Source: Apium graveolens (taxonomy: Eukaryota > Streptophyta > Magnoliopsida > Apiales > Apiaceae). Taken from it: a stretch of 64,000 nt of DNA. Positions 1 through 12,939 of the stretch are shown piece by piece. The notes below the pieces were generated by a model, which was given only the letters and a program-made list of their open reading frames with translations, ran no database searches and had not been told where the DNA came from. The number at the start of each line of letters is the position of its first letter. Position 1 is the stretch's first letter. Both the position numbers and the translations under genes were made by a program. Location of the stretch: NCBI RefSeq assembly GCF_009905375.1, contig NC_133647.1, forward strand, positions 137,697,263 through 137,761,262, written 5' to 3'.

Positions 1-2757
1 GATCTATTTGGTCCAGTGAATGTCATGTCTATTGCAAAGAAGAAATATGTTATGGTCATAGTGGATGAGTTCACCAGATATACATGGGTGTATTTCTTGC
101 ACACAAAAAGTGAAACTACATCTATCCTGATTGATCATGTCAAGCAACTGGATAAATTGGTCAAAGATTCTGTGAAGATCATAAGAAGTGATAATGGCAC
201 TGAGTTCAAGAATTTGATCATGGAAAAGTTCTGCAAAGACCATGGAATAAAACAGGAATTTTCTGCTCCTGGAACTCCACAGCAAAATGGAGTTGTTGAA
301 AGAAAGAATAAAACTCTTATTGAAGCTGCACGAACTATGCGTGATGAAGCAAAGTTGCCAACCTACTTTTGGGCTGAAGCTGTGCAGACTTCTTGTTTTA
401 CTCAGAATTCAACACTTATCAACAAGCATGGAAAAATACCATATGAGATGGTGAAGAAAAAGAAGCCAAATCTGAAGTATTTTCATGTATTTGGATGCAA
501 GTGTTTTGTTCTTAAGACTCATCCCGAACAGCTATCCAAATTTGATGTAAAAGCTGATGAAGGAATTTTTGTTGGATATCCACTTTCTACAAAAGCCTTC
601 AGAGTCTACAATTTAAGAATAAGGGTTATCATGGAATCTATCAATGTCTCTTTTGATGATAAGAAGATTACTGGACTTGAAGATTTCAATGATCATGATC
701 AGCTGAGATTTGAAAATGAATTTTTAAATTCTGATTCTGTAACTCCTGACAGTCTAAATCCTGATACTGCAAACTCTGATGGATTAAACTCTGATGTTAT
801 TGAAACTGTGGTGACTACGCCAAAGGAAGATGCACCTGTGCAGGGGGAGCATACTGAAGATACAACCACATCTCAAGAAGCATCAGAATCTACAACAGGC
901 TCTTCAAGTTCTGATTCGTCAAGTTCTGATGGGCCAAGTTCTGATAATTTTGGAAACTCATGTTCTGATAATTCTGGAAACTCAAATTCTGAAGGATCCA
1001 ACTCAGAGCACACAATTTCAGGGGGAGCATCAGAAAATGTTGATGGAGACAGCATGGATCATGGGGGATCATCCAGTTCTGGAGAGAACCTTCCATCTGC
1101 AAGGAAGTGGACTAAAGCACATACACCTTACTTAATTATTGGAAATCCTAATGCAGGTGTCAGAACTAGAACAGCTACATCAAATGAATGTCTCTATCAT
1201 TCTTTTCTTTCTCAGACTGAACCAAATAAAGTGGAAGAAGCTCTTCAAGATGCTGATTGGGTGCAAGCAATGCAAGAAGAGTTAAATGAATTTGAAAGAA
1301 ATAAAGTCTAGACCCTAGTGCCAAGACCAACGAACAGGTCTATTGTTGGTACAAAGTGGGTGTTCAGAAACAAAACTGACAGTGATGGCATAATTACAAA
1401 GAACAAAGCAAGGCTGGTTACAAAAGGATACTCTCAACGGGAGGGAATTGATTATGATGAAACATTTGCACCAGTTGCTAGATTGGAAGCCATAAGGATA
1501 TTTTTGACTTATGCTGCTCACAAGAAGTTTTAAGTCTTTCAAATAGATGTGAAAAGTGCTTTTCTCAATGGAGAATTGGGAGAAGAGGTATATGTTGAAC
1601 AACCTCCAGGCTTTGTAGATCCCAAATTTCCCAATCATGTCTACAGGCTTGATAAAGCACTTTATGGCCTTAAGCAAGCTCCAAGAGCATGGTATGAGAC
1701 TTTAGCTCAGTTTCTTCTGGAAAGTGAATTTAACCGAGGGACTATTGACAAAATATTGTTCTACCTCAACCATGGAAAGGACTTACTTTTAGTGCAAATA
1801 TATGTTGATGATATCATTTTTGGTTCTACAAATGACAGACTTTGTAAGAAGTTTGCCAAGCTGATGCAGTCAAGATATCAAATGAGTATGATGGGAGAAC
1901 TTAACTATTTTCTGGGCCTTCAAGTCAAGCAGAATGAAGAAGGTACTTTTATTTGTCAATCTTAGTACACGAGGAATTTGTTGAAAAAGTTTGGAATGCA
2001 AGATTGTTCAAGTACATCTACTCCTATGGCCACTGCAACTAAGTTGGATAAGGATACTAGTAAATCAGTAGATATTACTGATTACAGAGGTATGATTGGC
2101 TCTCTACTCTATCTAACTGCAAGTAGACCTGATATCATGTATGCTACATATCTTTGTGAAAGATTTCAAGCATGTCCAAGAGAACCTCATTTAACAGCTG
2201 TGAAAACAATTTTCAAGTACCTTAAGGGTACGGCTGATCTGGGATTGTGGTATCCTAGAGAATCAGACTTTAAGCTAATAGGTTACTCAGATGCAGATTT
2301 TACAGGATGCAAAATTGACAGGAAAAGCACAAGTGGAAGCTGCCAATTTCTTGGAGGCAGATTGGTTTCTTGGTTTAGCAAGAAACAGAAGTCAATTTCC
2401 ACATCAACTGCAAAAGCAGAATATATTGCTGCAGGAAGCTGTTGTGCACAGATTCTTTGGATGAAGAATCAGTTACTGGATTATGGGTTAGAATTTTCTA
2501 AAATCCTTATTTACTGTGATAATCAAAGTGCTATTGCTATGACAAGTAATCCAGTTCAACACTCAATGACAAAGCACATCAGCATTAGGTACCACTTCAT
2601 ACGGGAACATGTGGATGAAGGTACAGTGGAATTGTATTTTGTTCCAACAGATCACCAACTAGCAGATATCTTCACAAAACCACTGTGTGAAGCTACTTTT
2701 ACAAGATTGGTAAATGAACTTGGAATGGTTTCAGGTTCTTTCTCTAAATCTGCTTAG
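1..2757 (+). pseudogene. Element A pol (integrase core, RT, RNase H), broken by stops
   Basis: The window opens inside the integrase core, in frame with base 1 (DLFGP). The second catalytic Asp is in SDNGTEF and the catalytic Glu in NGVVERKN, both intact. RT follows with [34 protein letters not shown] and the active site YVDDIIFGS. RNase H follows with SDADF, then STAKAEYIAA, where B reads [10 protein letters not shown]. The frame is continuous to the TAG at 2755 but is interrupted at 1309 (TAG where B has TGG), 1531 (TAA) and 1963 (TAG where B has AAG). The Ser/Asp-rich linker between INT and RT (about 740-1080) is encoded by repeated agttctgat units. Confidence 0.93.
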
Positions 2758-4186
2758 TTTATGTTCTGATACATCAGACTTTATGATCAGTATTTACAGA
2801 TATTACAGTTTTTATGTATTCTGTGCTTAAATTAAAAATTACTTAAGTGCTGATTGTTGTCTGATGTGAATTTCTAAACTCTGATAGTGATATGAATGTT
2901 TCTGTGACTATTCAATCCAATAAGGATAACTGTGATAGATGCTGACCTAGTAGTCTTTAATATACTAAAGATCCCATGTTTGAAGTAATTGTTTATGTGG
3001 AAATCTTTTAACACAAGTAAATTCTGATATTGAGCTTAGTTAAGTTTACTTTGTGTATCTTATTACTAAGTCAAAACCTAGAATAATGCTTCTTATCTGT
3101 TAAGTTCTGATGTTAGTAAATCTGGTGGATGTACTAAGTGCTGATAAGCCTCACTTATCAAAAGAAAAAGAAAAGAAAAGAAAAGAAATAAAAATCAGAT
3201 ACTCCTTTGAGATCTAGAGTAAAAATGTGGAAGGGAAGACCCAAGTGCATTGCTGGTATTAAGTAATATGCATTAGAAAAGCAAAATAAAATTTTCTTGG
3301 TGACTTTTCACACTCTATGATTACTGGAGAAATACTCTGATAGCAGCATAAATTCTGATAAGCAGTCGTGACTCACTTACACTGAGAAGCCACTGTAAAA
3401 TAGAATTTCAAAAGATGCACAAACTGAGCACAAAACAGTTGAGGTGGACTCATGCATGAACTCATTCTAAAGTGGACTTCAGAATAATAACAGATTTTGA
3501 GTAAAGTTCTTAGTTATGCCTTATTTCTAAGATGTACTGAAGTGAATCAGACTTTACTCTTTGTATGATATTTAGCTTAATGCACACACATACACTCCAT
3601 ATGAATGATGAAAATTACCGTGGTGATAAATGTTGTTTTAGATGAATAATTTATGTGTCAGATTGCATAAATTCTGAGGACAAGTTCTGATGGAAGTTCT
3701 GATGATTAAGTTCTGATGAAACCATATCAGTATTTGTGTGAAGAATTACAGGAATAAACATTCACTTTTTGAGTTAAGGAGCCATATTCTGATGACTTTT
3801 ATATCTTGATAATAATCAAGTTCTGATGCTGACGTGGCAGTATTTATTTACTTGGTTTATTTTTGGTCATTACTTGAACGATAATATTTTTACAGAATAT
3901 TGGTTAATGTGAGATAAAACAGTCATAATCATTATGGGTTAGTGGTTAGCGTGTATGTCTTGAAAAAATGCATGTGTACAGTAATTATTATTATATCCCG
4001 TGCCCATTAACTCTGGCTTTAGCTCTTTTACTGACTGTTATTATTACACATCAGTCTAGGGAGTCGAGGGGTCATTATTTTTACTTGTAATGTTTAACTA
4101 GTCCTCGCGTCCCTTGGTATTCCATTGCCTATTTAAATGACTGATCATTCATTAGTAAAACCACATCTGTTCATTTCTCTCAAATA
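2758..4186 (+). other. Element A non-coding region between pol and the small ORF
   Basis: No credible ORF. The segment aligns by eye with 48534-49970 of B, so it is a retained part of the element. It has a purine run near 3165-3190 (AAAAG repeats) and many copies of TTCTGAT/AGTTCTGAT, densest around 3670-3830. A TATTTAAA stretch near 4130 lies where B has TATATAAG. Confidence 0.8.
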
Positions 4187-4426
4187 ATGGCACATTTTAG
4201 TTGGTATTACTCTTATGGCACAGAAACTGTGACTATCTTTTGATATGGAATTCCATCTTCATATTCTATCAACAACATTCCATTTGTCATCTGGATTCAA
4301 CTTCCAGAGAACATTAAAAATGATCTGTTGTCTTTCCAAAGAGAAGCTCATCTTCGTATTCTTAAACAGCAGGAGCAAATCATTCGTCTTGCTGTTCTCT
4401 TTATTGAAAGTAGGAAGAAGAATTAA
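4187..4426 (+). pseudogene. Small ORF between pol and env-like ORF, element A copy
   Basis: An 80-codon frame (ATG at 4187, TAA at 4424) with one internal stop (TGA at 4241). Its C-terminus, QEQIIRLAVLFIESRKKN, matches the end of the intact 89-residue ORF of element B at 49971-50240 (QERIIRLAILFVESRKKK), and the bases after both stops are also similar. The N-terminal halves are much more diverged. Function is unknown: the C-terminal half is charged and looks helical, then ends in a basic cluster. I recognise no family. Confidence 0.6.
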
Positions 4427-4734
4427 TTATTATCCATCTGTTTCTCTTCACCATTAGCTTTGTCAGTCTTCTTAGACTAGGACTAAGGCTGTTGATGTTA
4501 GGAATCGTAGAATAGGACTATCTTGTAATTTTTGCATGTAATTGCTAAATTTCATCAAATGTAATCATCTGATATTTCAATGAAATTTTCTTTAATTACA
4601 ATATTTGTTCTTTGTTTCTCAAATTATGTGAGTGTGCATGTTTAATTGCAATTTATTAATCTTTACTTCATCGACTTTTAATTTATTTTGTGATGAATAT
4701 TTTGATTAAATTCTGTTGATTTGAGGAAACAACT
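4427..4734 (+). other. Element A spacer with deletion junction
   Basis: Non-coding. The left part matches B from 50241 onward (ctaggactaaggctgttgat in both). Near 4731 the sequence jumps to a position equivalent to about 52015 of B, so the promoter-like region and the N-terminal domain of the env-like ORF, about 1.6 kb, are missing from A. Confidence 0.7.
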
Positions 4735-7383
4735 GAGGAACAAGTTCCCATATCAGAACCTGTTGTTGTAAAAGCTGAGAAGGTTTCTTCTCTGAAAGAT
4801 ACTGTAACTGGGAGTTCTAGGCCCCTCAAAAGGCTTAGAAAGTTAAATTCTGATGACAAAGCTCCTACAGTGTCTACACCATTGAAGAAATTAAAGAAAC
4901 AGAGAGCTCACAGGGACATAGTTGAGTCAGATTCAGATGTAGTGAAAGCAGCTAAGGAAGGGGATCAGGAATCTCTGATCTCAACAGAACCAATTGTTAT
5001 TGAATCACTTCCTTCTGCACAATAAGAAACTGCTTAAGACAGAATTCCTACACCTCCTATGTCACCTATAGTTGATCCAGTACATACTGAAGAACCAGGT
5101 ACAAGTGCTGAAATTGATATTCATAACTTGATTGTGCCTGAGGTTTTGTACTTGGAGGATCCACCAATTCAACTCACTCCACCAACAACATCAATTTTGG
5201 ATGTTGATCAGAACCTGGCTGCAGATTAGAATTTAGAGGATGATGTTGAAGCCTCTATAGCCTCACATACTGCTAGTTTATCAGAGGATGCTGATACTGC
5301 AGGATCTACAAGTTCTAATGCTGCCACTGAAGAAACTACTGGTGAAGCTGCTGTTAATTTAGATGCTGATACAGCTGGTCCATCAGGACATGCACCTCAA
5401 CAAACAGTTAATAAATCTGAATTAATTAAGAAGTTTGTTACAGGGGAAGCACCAGTACCTTGGAGTGAAACTCCTAGAGGAAAGGAGTGGACTAAGGAAT
5501 GGAACACAGTTATTTTTGTTCCTTCTGAAAAGATTCTTGCTGAGCATCTGGCAAAAGCTGATAAAATCCTGATAAATGATGATTTCAAGGCACAACTGAA
5601 AGTTACTGCATTGAGTACTAGGCACCTTCAGGGTCAACACTCAACAACTCATGACAAGGTGAATAAAATTCAAGAAACTTTGATCCAGCAAGATATGAAT
5701 GTGAAACTTGAAAAGAACAGATTTTTCAAGCCATCCTTTGACAGAATTGCCTACATTGAGAAAATTCAGGAGAAGCAACAAACTCAAATTGAAGAAATTC
5801 TGAAGAATCAAGCTTCTCACCAAAATCAACTCAATGAGATCTAATCCTCAGTGGAATTGCTTGTCTCTCTCCTTTTACCTGTTGATGCCAAAAAGGGGGA
5901 GAAAGTGATTAAGTCCAAATGCAAATCTATTCAGACACTGAAAGGAAAGGATGATGGAAATGATGACCAGGGAAACTCTAACAAGGATAGAGGTCAAGGT
6001 CAAGGCAAAGGATTTACATCAAGTAAAGCTAGAATTACAAGTCAAGGAACAAGTTCTGATACTGGGAGAAGAATAAGTTCTGATACTGGTAAAAGGATAA
6101 GTTCTGGTGAACATCTGGAACTTGATGAAAAAATTTCAAAGCAGTTATTTCTTAAAGAAAATTCAGGAGTGGACTTTGAGAGTCTAAAGGAAGAAGAAGC
6201 TAGACTCAAATCAGAAAGTGTTAAGACAAAATCTAAAGCTTCTGTTGTTGAAAAGAAATTTCCAAAGCCTAAGGGTATTGTGATAAAGGAAAGAACAAGT
6301 TCTGAGGAAACCAAAGCCAAATCACAAGTGGAAATTGATCCAAGGTCCAAGGGCAAAGAAAAAGTTGATGAACCTGTAAAGGTTTATATGCCAGTCATGG
6401 ATGAAGAAATAATTGATGAAGAAGAAGATGCCAATCTTACTCTGATACAAAAGAAGATTTTTCAAACAACCTCCGACATGGCTCATGTTGTTCAGAGTCA
6501 AGTTGTAGTAAGTTCTGATATGACAGTGAAGCAAGAAACCTCTGACATAACTCAAGTTGGCTTGATATCAGAAGATAAGAAAAAGGAAACCTCTGACATT
6601 GCTCATGTTAAACCTTCAAAGATACTCCTACCAGGATTCACCAAAGCTAAACAGGCTCAATCTTTGAAGACTGCAACAAGTGGTTTTGAAGCAAGAGTTG
6701 TTACAGGAAAGGAAGCAAGAGATAAATCTGGATTGGGTAGTTTTGATGAAAGAAGAGTACATAACACTACCAATGATCTGACTTCCTTAAGTGAACCAGG
6801 TGTTGGAGCAACTCCTGAAAGATTGAATCGACTTGAATCTATACAAATGGTTTACCATACCTTTTTGAAAGAACATATCTTGTTATATTTTATGACAAAT
6901 GGGAGGGTATACCAGATTAGGCAGAATGCTATACCACTGAAGTATTTTGAGGAACTGGAACATGTTCTATTCCTACTTCAAGTGAAAGACAGATTAACAG
7001 ATAGTGTTGCAGGGTATTTAAAGTCTCAAATTCAAAGACAGAAGAAGCTTTATTCTGTAAAGTCTGACAGCACATACGGTCCCAAGTACAGAGATCAAAA
7101 AGGTGATATTGTCGAAATAAAGCCTAACTCTGCTAAGATTATAACTACTTTTTTGGGTTATAAGGCTGTGGAATTCAATCTAGAGTCTGACAAGGCATAT
7201 CTGATTAGACTAGATCAGGAGATAAGAAAAGCTAAGATAAATAATCTCAGAGCAGCTATTTTTTAAACTGGTGAAGATACAGCTGAATTGATAAATGCTA
7301 AAAGGAGGATGGTTAATGAACTTGAATATGCTGAGAGATGTTTGTTGAAGAACTATCTCAGAACAACTCCTGATATCAAATAG
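4735..7383 (+). pseudogene. Element A env-like ORF, N-terminus deleted, several stops
   Basis: The frame aligns with B 52020-54680. Stops in that frame are TAA 5023, TAA 5035, TAG 5227, TAA 5842, TAA 7264 and the final TAG 7381. At 5227, 5842 and 7264 the B copy has CAG or CAA. The longest open part (5851-7263) is Lys/Glu/Ser-rich and ends in the conserved block around FMTNGRVYQI and YFEELEHVLFLLQV. A predicted coiled-coil stretch (5640-5840) has many Gln, Lys and Ile residues. No signal peptide or membrane segment is seen, so 'env-like' only names its position after pol. Confidence 0.8.
5890..5905 (+). promoter_or_regulatory. Internal polypurine tract in element A env-like ORF
   Basis: A 16-base uninterrupted purine run containing GGGGGAGA, the same core as the polypurine tract just before the 3' LTR. 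The equivalent run is kept in B (53223-53238) and, inverted, in C (55817-55830). It encodes KKGEK, so coding constraint is an alternative explanation. Confidence 0.35.
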
Positions 7384-7599
7384 ATCAGAAATTGAAGCCA
7401 AGTCAAAGATCTACAACTGCTTAAATTCTGAAGTGTTTACAGACTGAAGCTATTATCAGAAGTTAAAGATGGTAAAGCTGAAAGGACTGTAAGTTGTAGT
7501 TATCTAGTCAAATTGTCATGCATTTGTACTTAATGTTTTTGACATCATCAAATATCTGTTGAACTTGTATATTATGCTAATTTACAAGTTGGGGGAGAT
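7384..7599 (+). other. Element A 3' untranslated segment with polypurine tract (7591-7598)
   Basis: Non-coding sequence between the env-like ORF and the 3' LTR, matching B 54681-54888. It ends in the run GGGGGAGA directly before the LTR TG, the usual place of the plus-strand primer in LTR retrotransposons. Confidence 0.8.
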
Positions 7600-8205
7600 T
7601 GTTAGATATATTTGATAATGTCATGTGTAATATGATTTGTGTTTAGTTTTCAGATCTTACTTAACAGGACAAATCAGTACTTAACTGGAAATCAGCACTT
7701 ATACTGAAGACAGAACTTAAGATATCAGAACTTAAGTTATCAAAAGATATTTATCAGGAGATAATATCAGGACTTAAGATGACTTTCAGATAAGGCAGGC
7801 GGCTGATTGAAAGGAAAGAAGATCGAGACTAAGACAGAAAGAATTATGCATGAAGAAAGAATTCTATGAAGAATAGAATACTTGGAAGAAAAGATAACTA
7901 GTTGATATATTTTAGGAAGCAAAATTATATTCCATATCAATTAGAATTTATCTTGTAACTGTGTAGTATATAAACACAGGCATAGGGTTTATACTATAAG
8001 TGTTATCATTATCGAAGTTATTATTCTTTGTAACCCTAGCAGCTCTCGTGATAATTTGTTCATCACTGAGAGAGGACAGTTCCATATTGTAACAGAGTTT
8101 ATTGTGTTGAATAAAATCTATTTTTTGTTACTTGAGTTCTTATATCCGATTTTATTGTGCTAAACACTGTATTCAACCCCCTTCTACAGTGTGTGTGACC
8201 TAACA
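7600..8205 (+). repeat. 3' LTR of element A (606 bp)
   Basis: Starts TGTTAGATATATTTGATAA and ends GTGACCTAACA, so the TG...CA and TGTTA...TAACA ends are intact. It is clearly related to the 611-bp LTRs of B and the inverted LTR of C. A TATA box (TATATAAA, 7967-7974) follows a U3 with repeated ATCAGAACTTAAG-type units. Confidence 0.93.
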
Positions 8206-8898
8206 AGATAAAAAGGGAAAGAGTGTAGATATCTCAAGCTATAGAGGAATGATTGGTTCATTGCTTTACTTAACTGCTAGTAGACCAGATATCATGTTTG
8301 CTACATGTCTGTGTGCAAGATTTCAATCCAATCCTAAAGAATCACATTTGATGGCTGTAAAGAGGATTTTCAGATATTTGAGGGAACTCCAAACTTGGGA
8401 TTATGGTATCCTAAGGGAACTGGTTTTGAAGCTGTTGGTTACACAGATGCAGATTTTGCTGGATGCAGGGTTGACAGGAAGAGTACTAGTGGAAGCTGTC
8501 AATTTCTCGGTCAAAGACTTGTATCCTGCTATAGCAAGAAACAACAATTTGTATCAACTTCTACAGCTGAGGCTGAATACATAGCTGCAGAAAGTTGTGC
8601 TCAAGTGCTTAGGATTAGAAATCAGCTAATGGATTATGGCCTAGTGTTACACAAAATTCCTATCATGTGTGACAATACTAGTGCTATATCTATAGCAGCT
8701 AATCCAGTTAATCACTCTAGAACAAAGCACATTGATGTAAGGTACCATTTTATTAGAGAACATGCTACAAATGGTACCATTGAGCTCATTTTTGTTCCAA
8801 CAGAAAAACAATTAGCTGACATTTTTACTAAACATTTGGATGAAGCAACTTTCACTAGACTTGTAGGTGAAATTGGAATGCTTAATTCTTCATCCTAA
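8206..8898 (+). pseudogene. Element G pol remnant: end of RT and RNase H
   Basis: Coding resumes right after the LTR of A with [12 protein letters not shown], then [64 protein letters not shown] and [10 protein letters not shown], the standard copia RNase H and tail. One base is missing near 8385, so the first part (to about 8384) and the rest (8395-8898) are in different frames. The rest of pol and gag lie left of A, outside the window. It is clearly different from A/B at the protein level. Confidence 0.92.
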
Positions 8899-9533
8899 GG
8901 CAAGAACTCAGCTAATGTTTTTCAGCAGATTAATTTCTAATAAATCAATCTTTATTTGATTTAAATTGGAAATGAACTGAAATATGAACTATAAATATTT
9001 CAGAAATCTCTGTATATATTTTTTTTAATTCAAAATTCAAGTTGGAATTTTTCAAATTCTAAGTAAACTGCCCAATTGTTAATTTACATCCTTAATATGT
9101 AAAATTAACACAAGGCAGTGTTATAACAATTAAAAGTATATAGAGAACTAAGTTCTCGATAAGTCTAATTGACTTCTCGACAAGTCATTTTAGGACTTCA
9201 TGAGTGAGTTCTCGACAAGTCAATTTACTGACTTCTCGAGTGACTTCTCGGTAGGCTTAAATATGACTTATCGATAAGTCCTTGTAGAGTTTTCTAGTAG
9301 TGTTAATTCACAGAGTTCTCTACAAGTACAATTTTTTTTTCTTATCAATAACTCAGAACTGAAATAATTTAATTTAATAAATTATTTTGGTAAAATACTT
9401 TTGGGAAATTTATTCTAATTTTATTTTGAATTTATTCAAATAAAAGTTAGAATTAATTCAGTCCATTTTTGGACAAACTGGGTATTTATTTGACATCTCG
9501 ATAAGTCAATTTTTAGTTCTCTATAAGATTAAT
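8899..9533 (+). other. Element G non-coding region after pol, rich in CTCGACAAGTC-type motifs
   Basis: No ORF. From about 9145 to 9530 there are many copies of short motifs such as TTCTCGACAAGTC, TTCTCGATAAGTC and TTATCGATAAGTC. The same motif dominates the LTR of G (36780-37330) and recurs at 20135-20217 and 39880-39930. The last five bases (ttaat) are the left target-site duplication of element E. Confidence 0.75.
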
Positions 9534-9669
9534 TGTAATAACCCCCAAAATTTTCAACTTTTTGTAACCCTTGTGAATAGTGTTTTTGCTGAATGAGAAA
9601 ACTTTTCATGCCACACTAGGTAGGGGTTCTTTTATGGATATTCTAAGATTTTATTGGCACTCTATATGG

Positions 9670-9677
9670 TATATAAG
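9670..9677 (+). promoter_or_regulatory. Possible TATA box near the start of the element E LTR
   Basis: TATATAAG about 135 bp from the LTR start, repeated in the 3' LTR. If used, U3 would be very short and most of the 3.8-kb LTR would be transcribed leader. In D the equivalent site reads ACCAAATAAG, which weakens the case. Confidence 0.3.
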
Positions 9678-11606
9678 TGTATGTAAAGATCGTCAGAATC
9701 CAATTCCGAACACTTTGATTTTTCCCGGAAATCCACTAGATACGGAAAGAATTGAGTATAAGGTAACAGGATAAAAAGGATTTAAATTAAAGGATTATAA
9801 GAGAGGATCATAAAAGGAATATAATATATTGAGAAATGTTAAGGGAACCTAAGTAATAAGATCCCGGGTATGATCCCTCAAAGAGATTAGTGGGGATGAG
9901 GTCACCTAACCAATGAGAAGAGGACAAGAAGGGAAAGATGACATCATAGCATGACATAAGCATGACATGGGAAGGATGGAAATGTGGTGGATTATTAACC
10001 ACACAAAATCAAGGGCAAATAGGTAATTTACCAAAATAAAAACAAAACTACAACCAACCAAGCCAAATAATTCATTCTTCATCAAAACAAAAAAAAACCA
10101 AGGCATTATTTCTTCATTGCTCTCGGCTTTTACTATTGCAAAGGAAGAAGAAATTCAAAACTCAAGATCAAGGCTTCCTAAATTGGTAAGATAATTCCCT
10201 AGTATTCCTTATGCATAGTTATGGCTATATTATGAGTTTAAGCCACCAATTCATTCTCTATCTTTTCCAAGAAATCAATGAAGAAGACAATGAATAGTGA
10301 CTTCAAGAATTTTAACTTGATTTTCTTGTTTTTCCTTTAAGATCCAAGCTTTCCTAAGACTCCTCAAGGCTTCTTAAGGCTTCCTAGCTACTCACACCAC
10401 TTCAAGGAAGGTATATCATCTCCAAACCCTAGATTCCTTTGTATAATAAGATGATTTTGATTGTTATGATGATATAGTAGCTTAATGCTTGTGGTTTAGA
10501 GTTTGGGTTGGAGTGGTAGTGAAATGGAATGGTGAATCTTGTTGTTTTGGTTAAAAGAACTTAAGTATAGTTAAATTCAAGCTTAGGCATAAGTATAAAT
10601 GTTAATATTGAATTGATTGGGACTGTTATGATGTGATAAGGATGGACTTTGGTTGTATGAATGGGTTGAGTTTGAATTGTGATGGTTTTTGAATGGTTTA
10701 AATTTGGGAAATCGCGTAAACATAGCCGTCGTAATGTCCGATTTACTTTAGACTGCTTTTGTTCATAACATTTGGACCCGAAAACTCCCTGCTAGATTAT
10801 TAACATTGCCATGTTTAGATAGCTCATGTTACGAGCTTCGTTTTGATATGTAGTTCGTTCGATTCCGATGCACGGTTTAGGAGAAACGACCGTTTCAAGT
10901 AACGGCGTTTCGCGAACAAAACTTTTCCCCTCGCCTTACTTTAAAACATAGGTTAAAGACCAAAAAGGGTTAATTAATGTATGAAACAATTATGGTAAGT
11001 GTGTTAGGCAGTTGGTAAGACACCCGCGAAAGAATCTCCTTAAAACTCGTAATGGTTAATTTATTAAAAATGGTGGAGCTGAGGGTACTCGAGTGACTTA
11101 AGAAAATCAGTAAGCGCAAAACAAGCGTTAGAGTCTAAGTTAGTTAAAGTATAGATTAACAAGTGAATTTGGTTTAATTCCAACTTACTTGTTGTTTATA
11201 GGTTACCAGACTCGTCCCGAGCCTTTTACCACCCCCAGTCGCTCAGGCAAGTTTTCTATCCGTTATACTGTTGTTGTGATGTATACACTGGTATATGCAT
11301 TATCTTGTAATAGATGCATGATGGTTATGTTAGCAAATTCTTGCGATATATTGTAGCATGTGATATGGTACATATGCATGCCTGTTTCGTATTCTTGCTA
11401 TATATATCTGTTGGTTCAGTTGATAATACCTATGCTAGAGAATAGCGGTAATTTGCATATACCCTTAGTATAGGAACCCAAAGGTGAAAACATTTTCTAT
11501 AATCGGGAGTCGAGGATCCCGAGTAGATTTTATATATATATATATTTATATATATATATGGTTATAGTTTTCACAACTATTAATCGAATAAGGGTTATTT
11601 GATAAC

Positions 11607-11769
11607 TTTATTTTATTATTGAATATTATTTCGAATATTCATCCGAGGACTTATGACTCCTTTATTTTATTATTGAATATTATTTCGTATATTCATTCGA
11701 GGGCTTATGACTCAGCTTATTTTATTTATTGAATATTATTTGAATATTCATTTGAGGATCTATGACTCC
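11607..11769 (+). repeat. Triple tandem repeat of about 54 bp in element E LTR
   Basis: Three successive units each carry TTGAATATTATTT, GAATATTCAT and TATGACTC, with GAATATT inverted repeats in each. The same array is at about 18393-18556 in the 3' LTR. Confidence 0.8.
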
Positions 11770-12939
11770 GATTATGCTGAGATATATTCTTTATTTTATT
11801 AAAGAATAAGGTGTCGATAATCTTCGATTATTCAATTAAAGATAGTACTTTCATATAAGTATATCTTTGGTTATTTAATATCCATTTCAAGTATAAGTTT
11901 TAAAACTTCTACTTCGATTATTTTTATAAGATTATTCTCTATGGGAATATTATTTAAATAATAATATTCAGATATTTTCTAAATATATTGGGACTGATTT
12001 ACTTCATTAAATCAGCATTACTCCAAATACTCTTTAAAGTATTTTCAAGTCTTCAAAATGATTTTTTAAAGTAAGAGCGGATCCCAAAACTCATTTTTAT
12101 ATTTAAGATCTTCCTTTCAAAGGAGATTTAAATACTCGCTCAAAACTTGGGGGATCCAGCTCTGTGGTGCATTTTACATTCGCAACGTGGTTGCTGTTTT
12201 GAGAAAACTAATGAATTGATTACTTACCCAACGTTCGGGAAGTAAGCCCATCTAATTGAGTCGGCATAAGCGACAGGCCGGGGTACGGTCTATCATAGTG
12301 TAAGTGGCTGGGTGGCAGTCCATCAACGCGTAAGAGGCCGGGTGGCGGTCCAGCACAAGGTCCTTATGTGGCCTGGGTGATGACCGGTGGGGGATTCATC
12401 CATCTACTAGTAGAAAAGGTTACTTATTGGTATCTTTGCCTGATCAGCAAGATATCGAGTTTATGCCAAAATTCTTTTCCTTTCCAAAAATTCATTGGAT
12501 GTTACAAACTCTGTTCATACTTTACATAACAGAGGTTCCAGGAAATGTTTAAGAGATATATATGTGGATATATATCGGGACTAAATAAAGTATCTCGTAA
12601 CTTTATTTCATTCAATAATATTTCAAAGATTGAATCTATTCAAGTCTTAACTTGTGGTCTCATCTATGGGATGACCTTTTTTTTTTTTTAGAAAACCTAT
12701 AATACTTTGAACAGTGGTAGTTCAAGTAGCCTTATAAATGATATAAGTATAGTGAAGTATTTGGTAACTTCATCTTCCTTTAAGCTTATATCCAGTAAGT
12801 AATTATCTTACTTTTGATAAAGGTTTTCAGTAAGTTATCTATTAGATACTTGCATTATTGATTACACTATATATTATCTTGCGAGCTGTAAGGCTCACTC
12901 TTGCTTTATTTCTTCATCACACAACAACAGTTAGGAAGG

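Larger units (their letters stand above)
1..8205 (+). mobile_element. Element A: SIRE-like Ty1/copia retrotransposon, 5' truncated by window edge
   Basis: Order on the plus strand is integrase, reverse transcriptase, RNase H, a long non-coding stretch, a small ORF, an env-like ORF, a polypurine tract and a 606-bp 3' LTR. That order (INT before RT) is Ty1/copia, and the extra ORF after pol is typical of the SIRE lineage. It closely matches element B (42167-55499) throughout, so its missing gag and 5' LTR should lie left of base 1. It sits inside element G: the copia reading frame of G resumes directly after the LTR end. The 5 bases after the LTR (agata) are the predicted target-site duplication, but the left copy is not visible. 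Confidence 0.93.

Noticed and set aside
873..1055. Ser/Pro/Glu-rich ORFs opposite the INT-RT linker
   Set aside because: They mirror the repeated agttctgat codons of pol on the other strand.
9580..9774. 64-codon ORF repeated at 16292-16486
   Set aside because: It is LTR sequence of element E; its duplication reflects the LTR pair, and it is not conserved in D.
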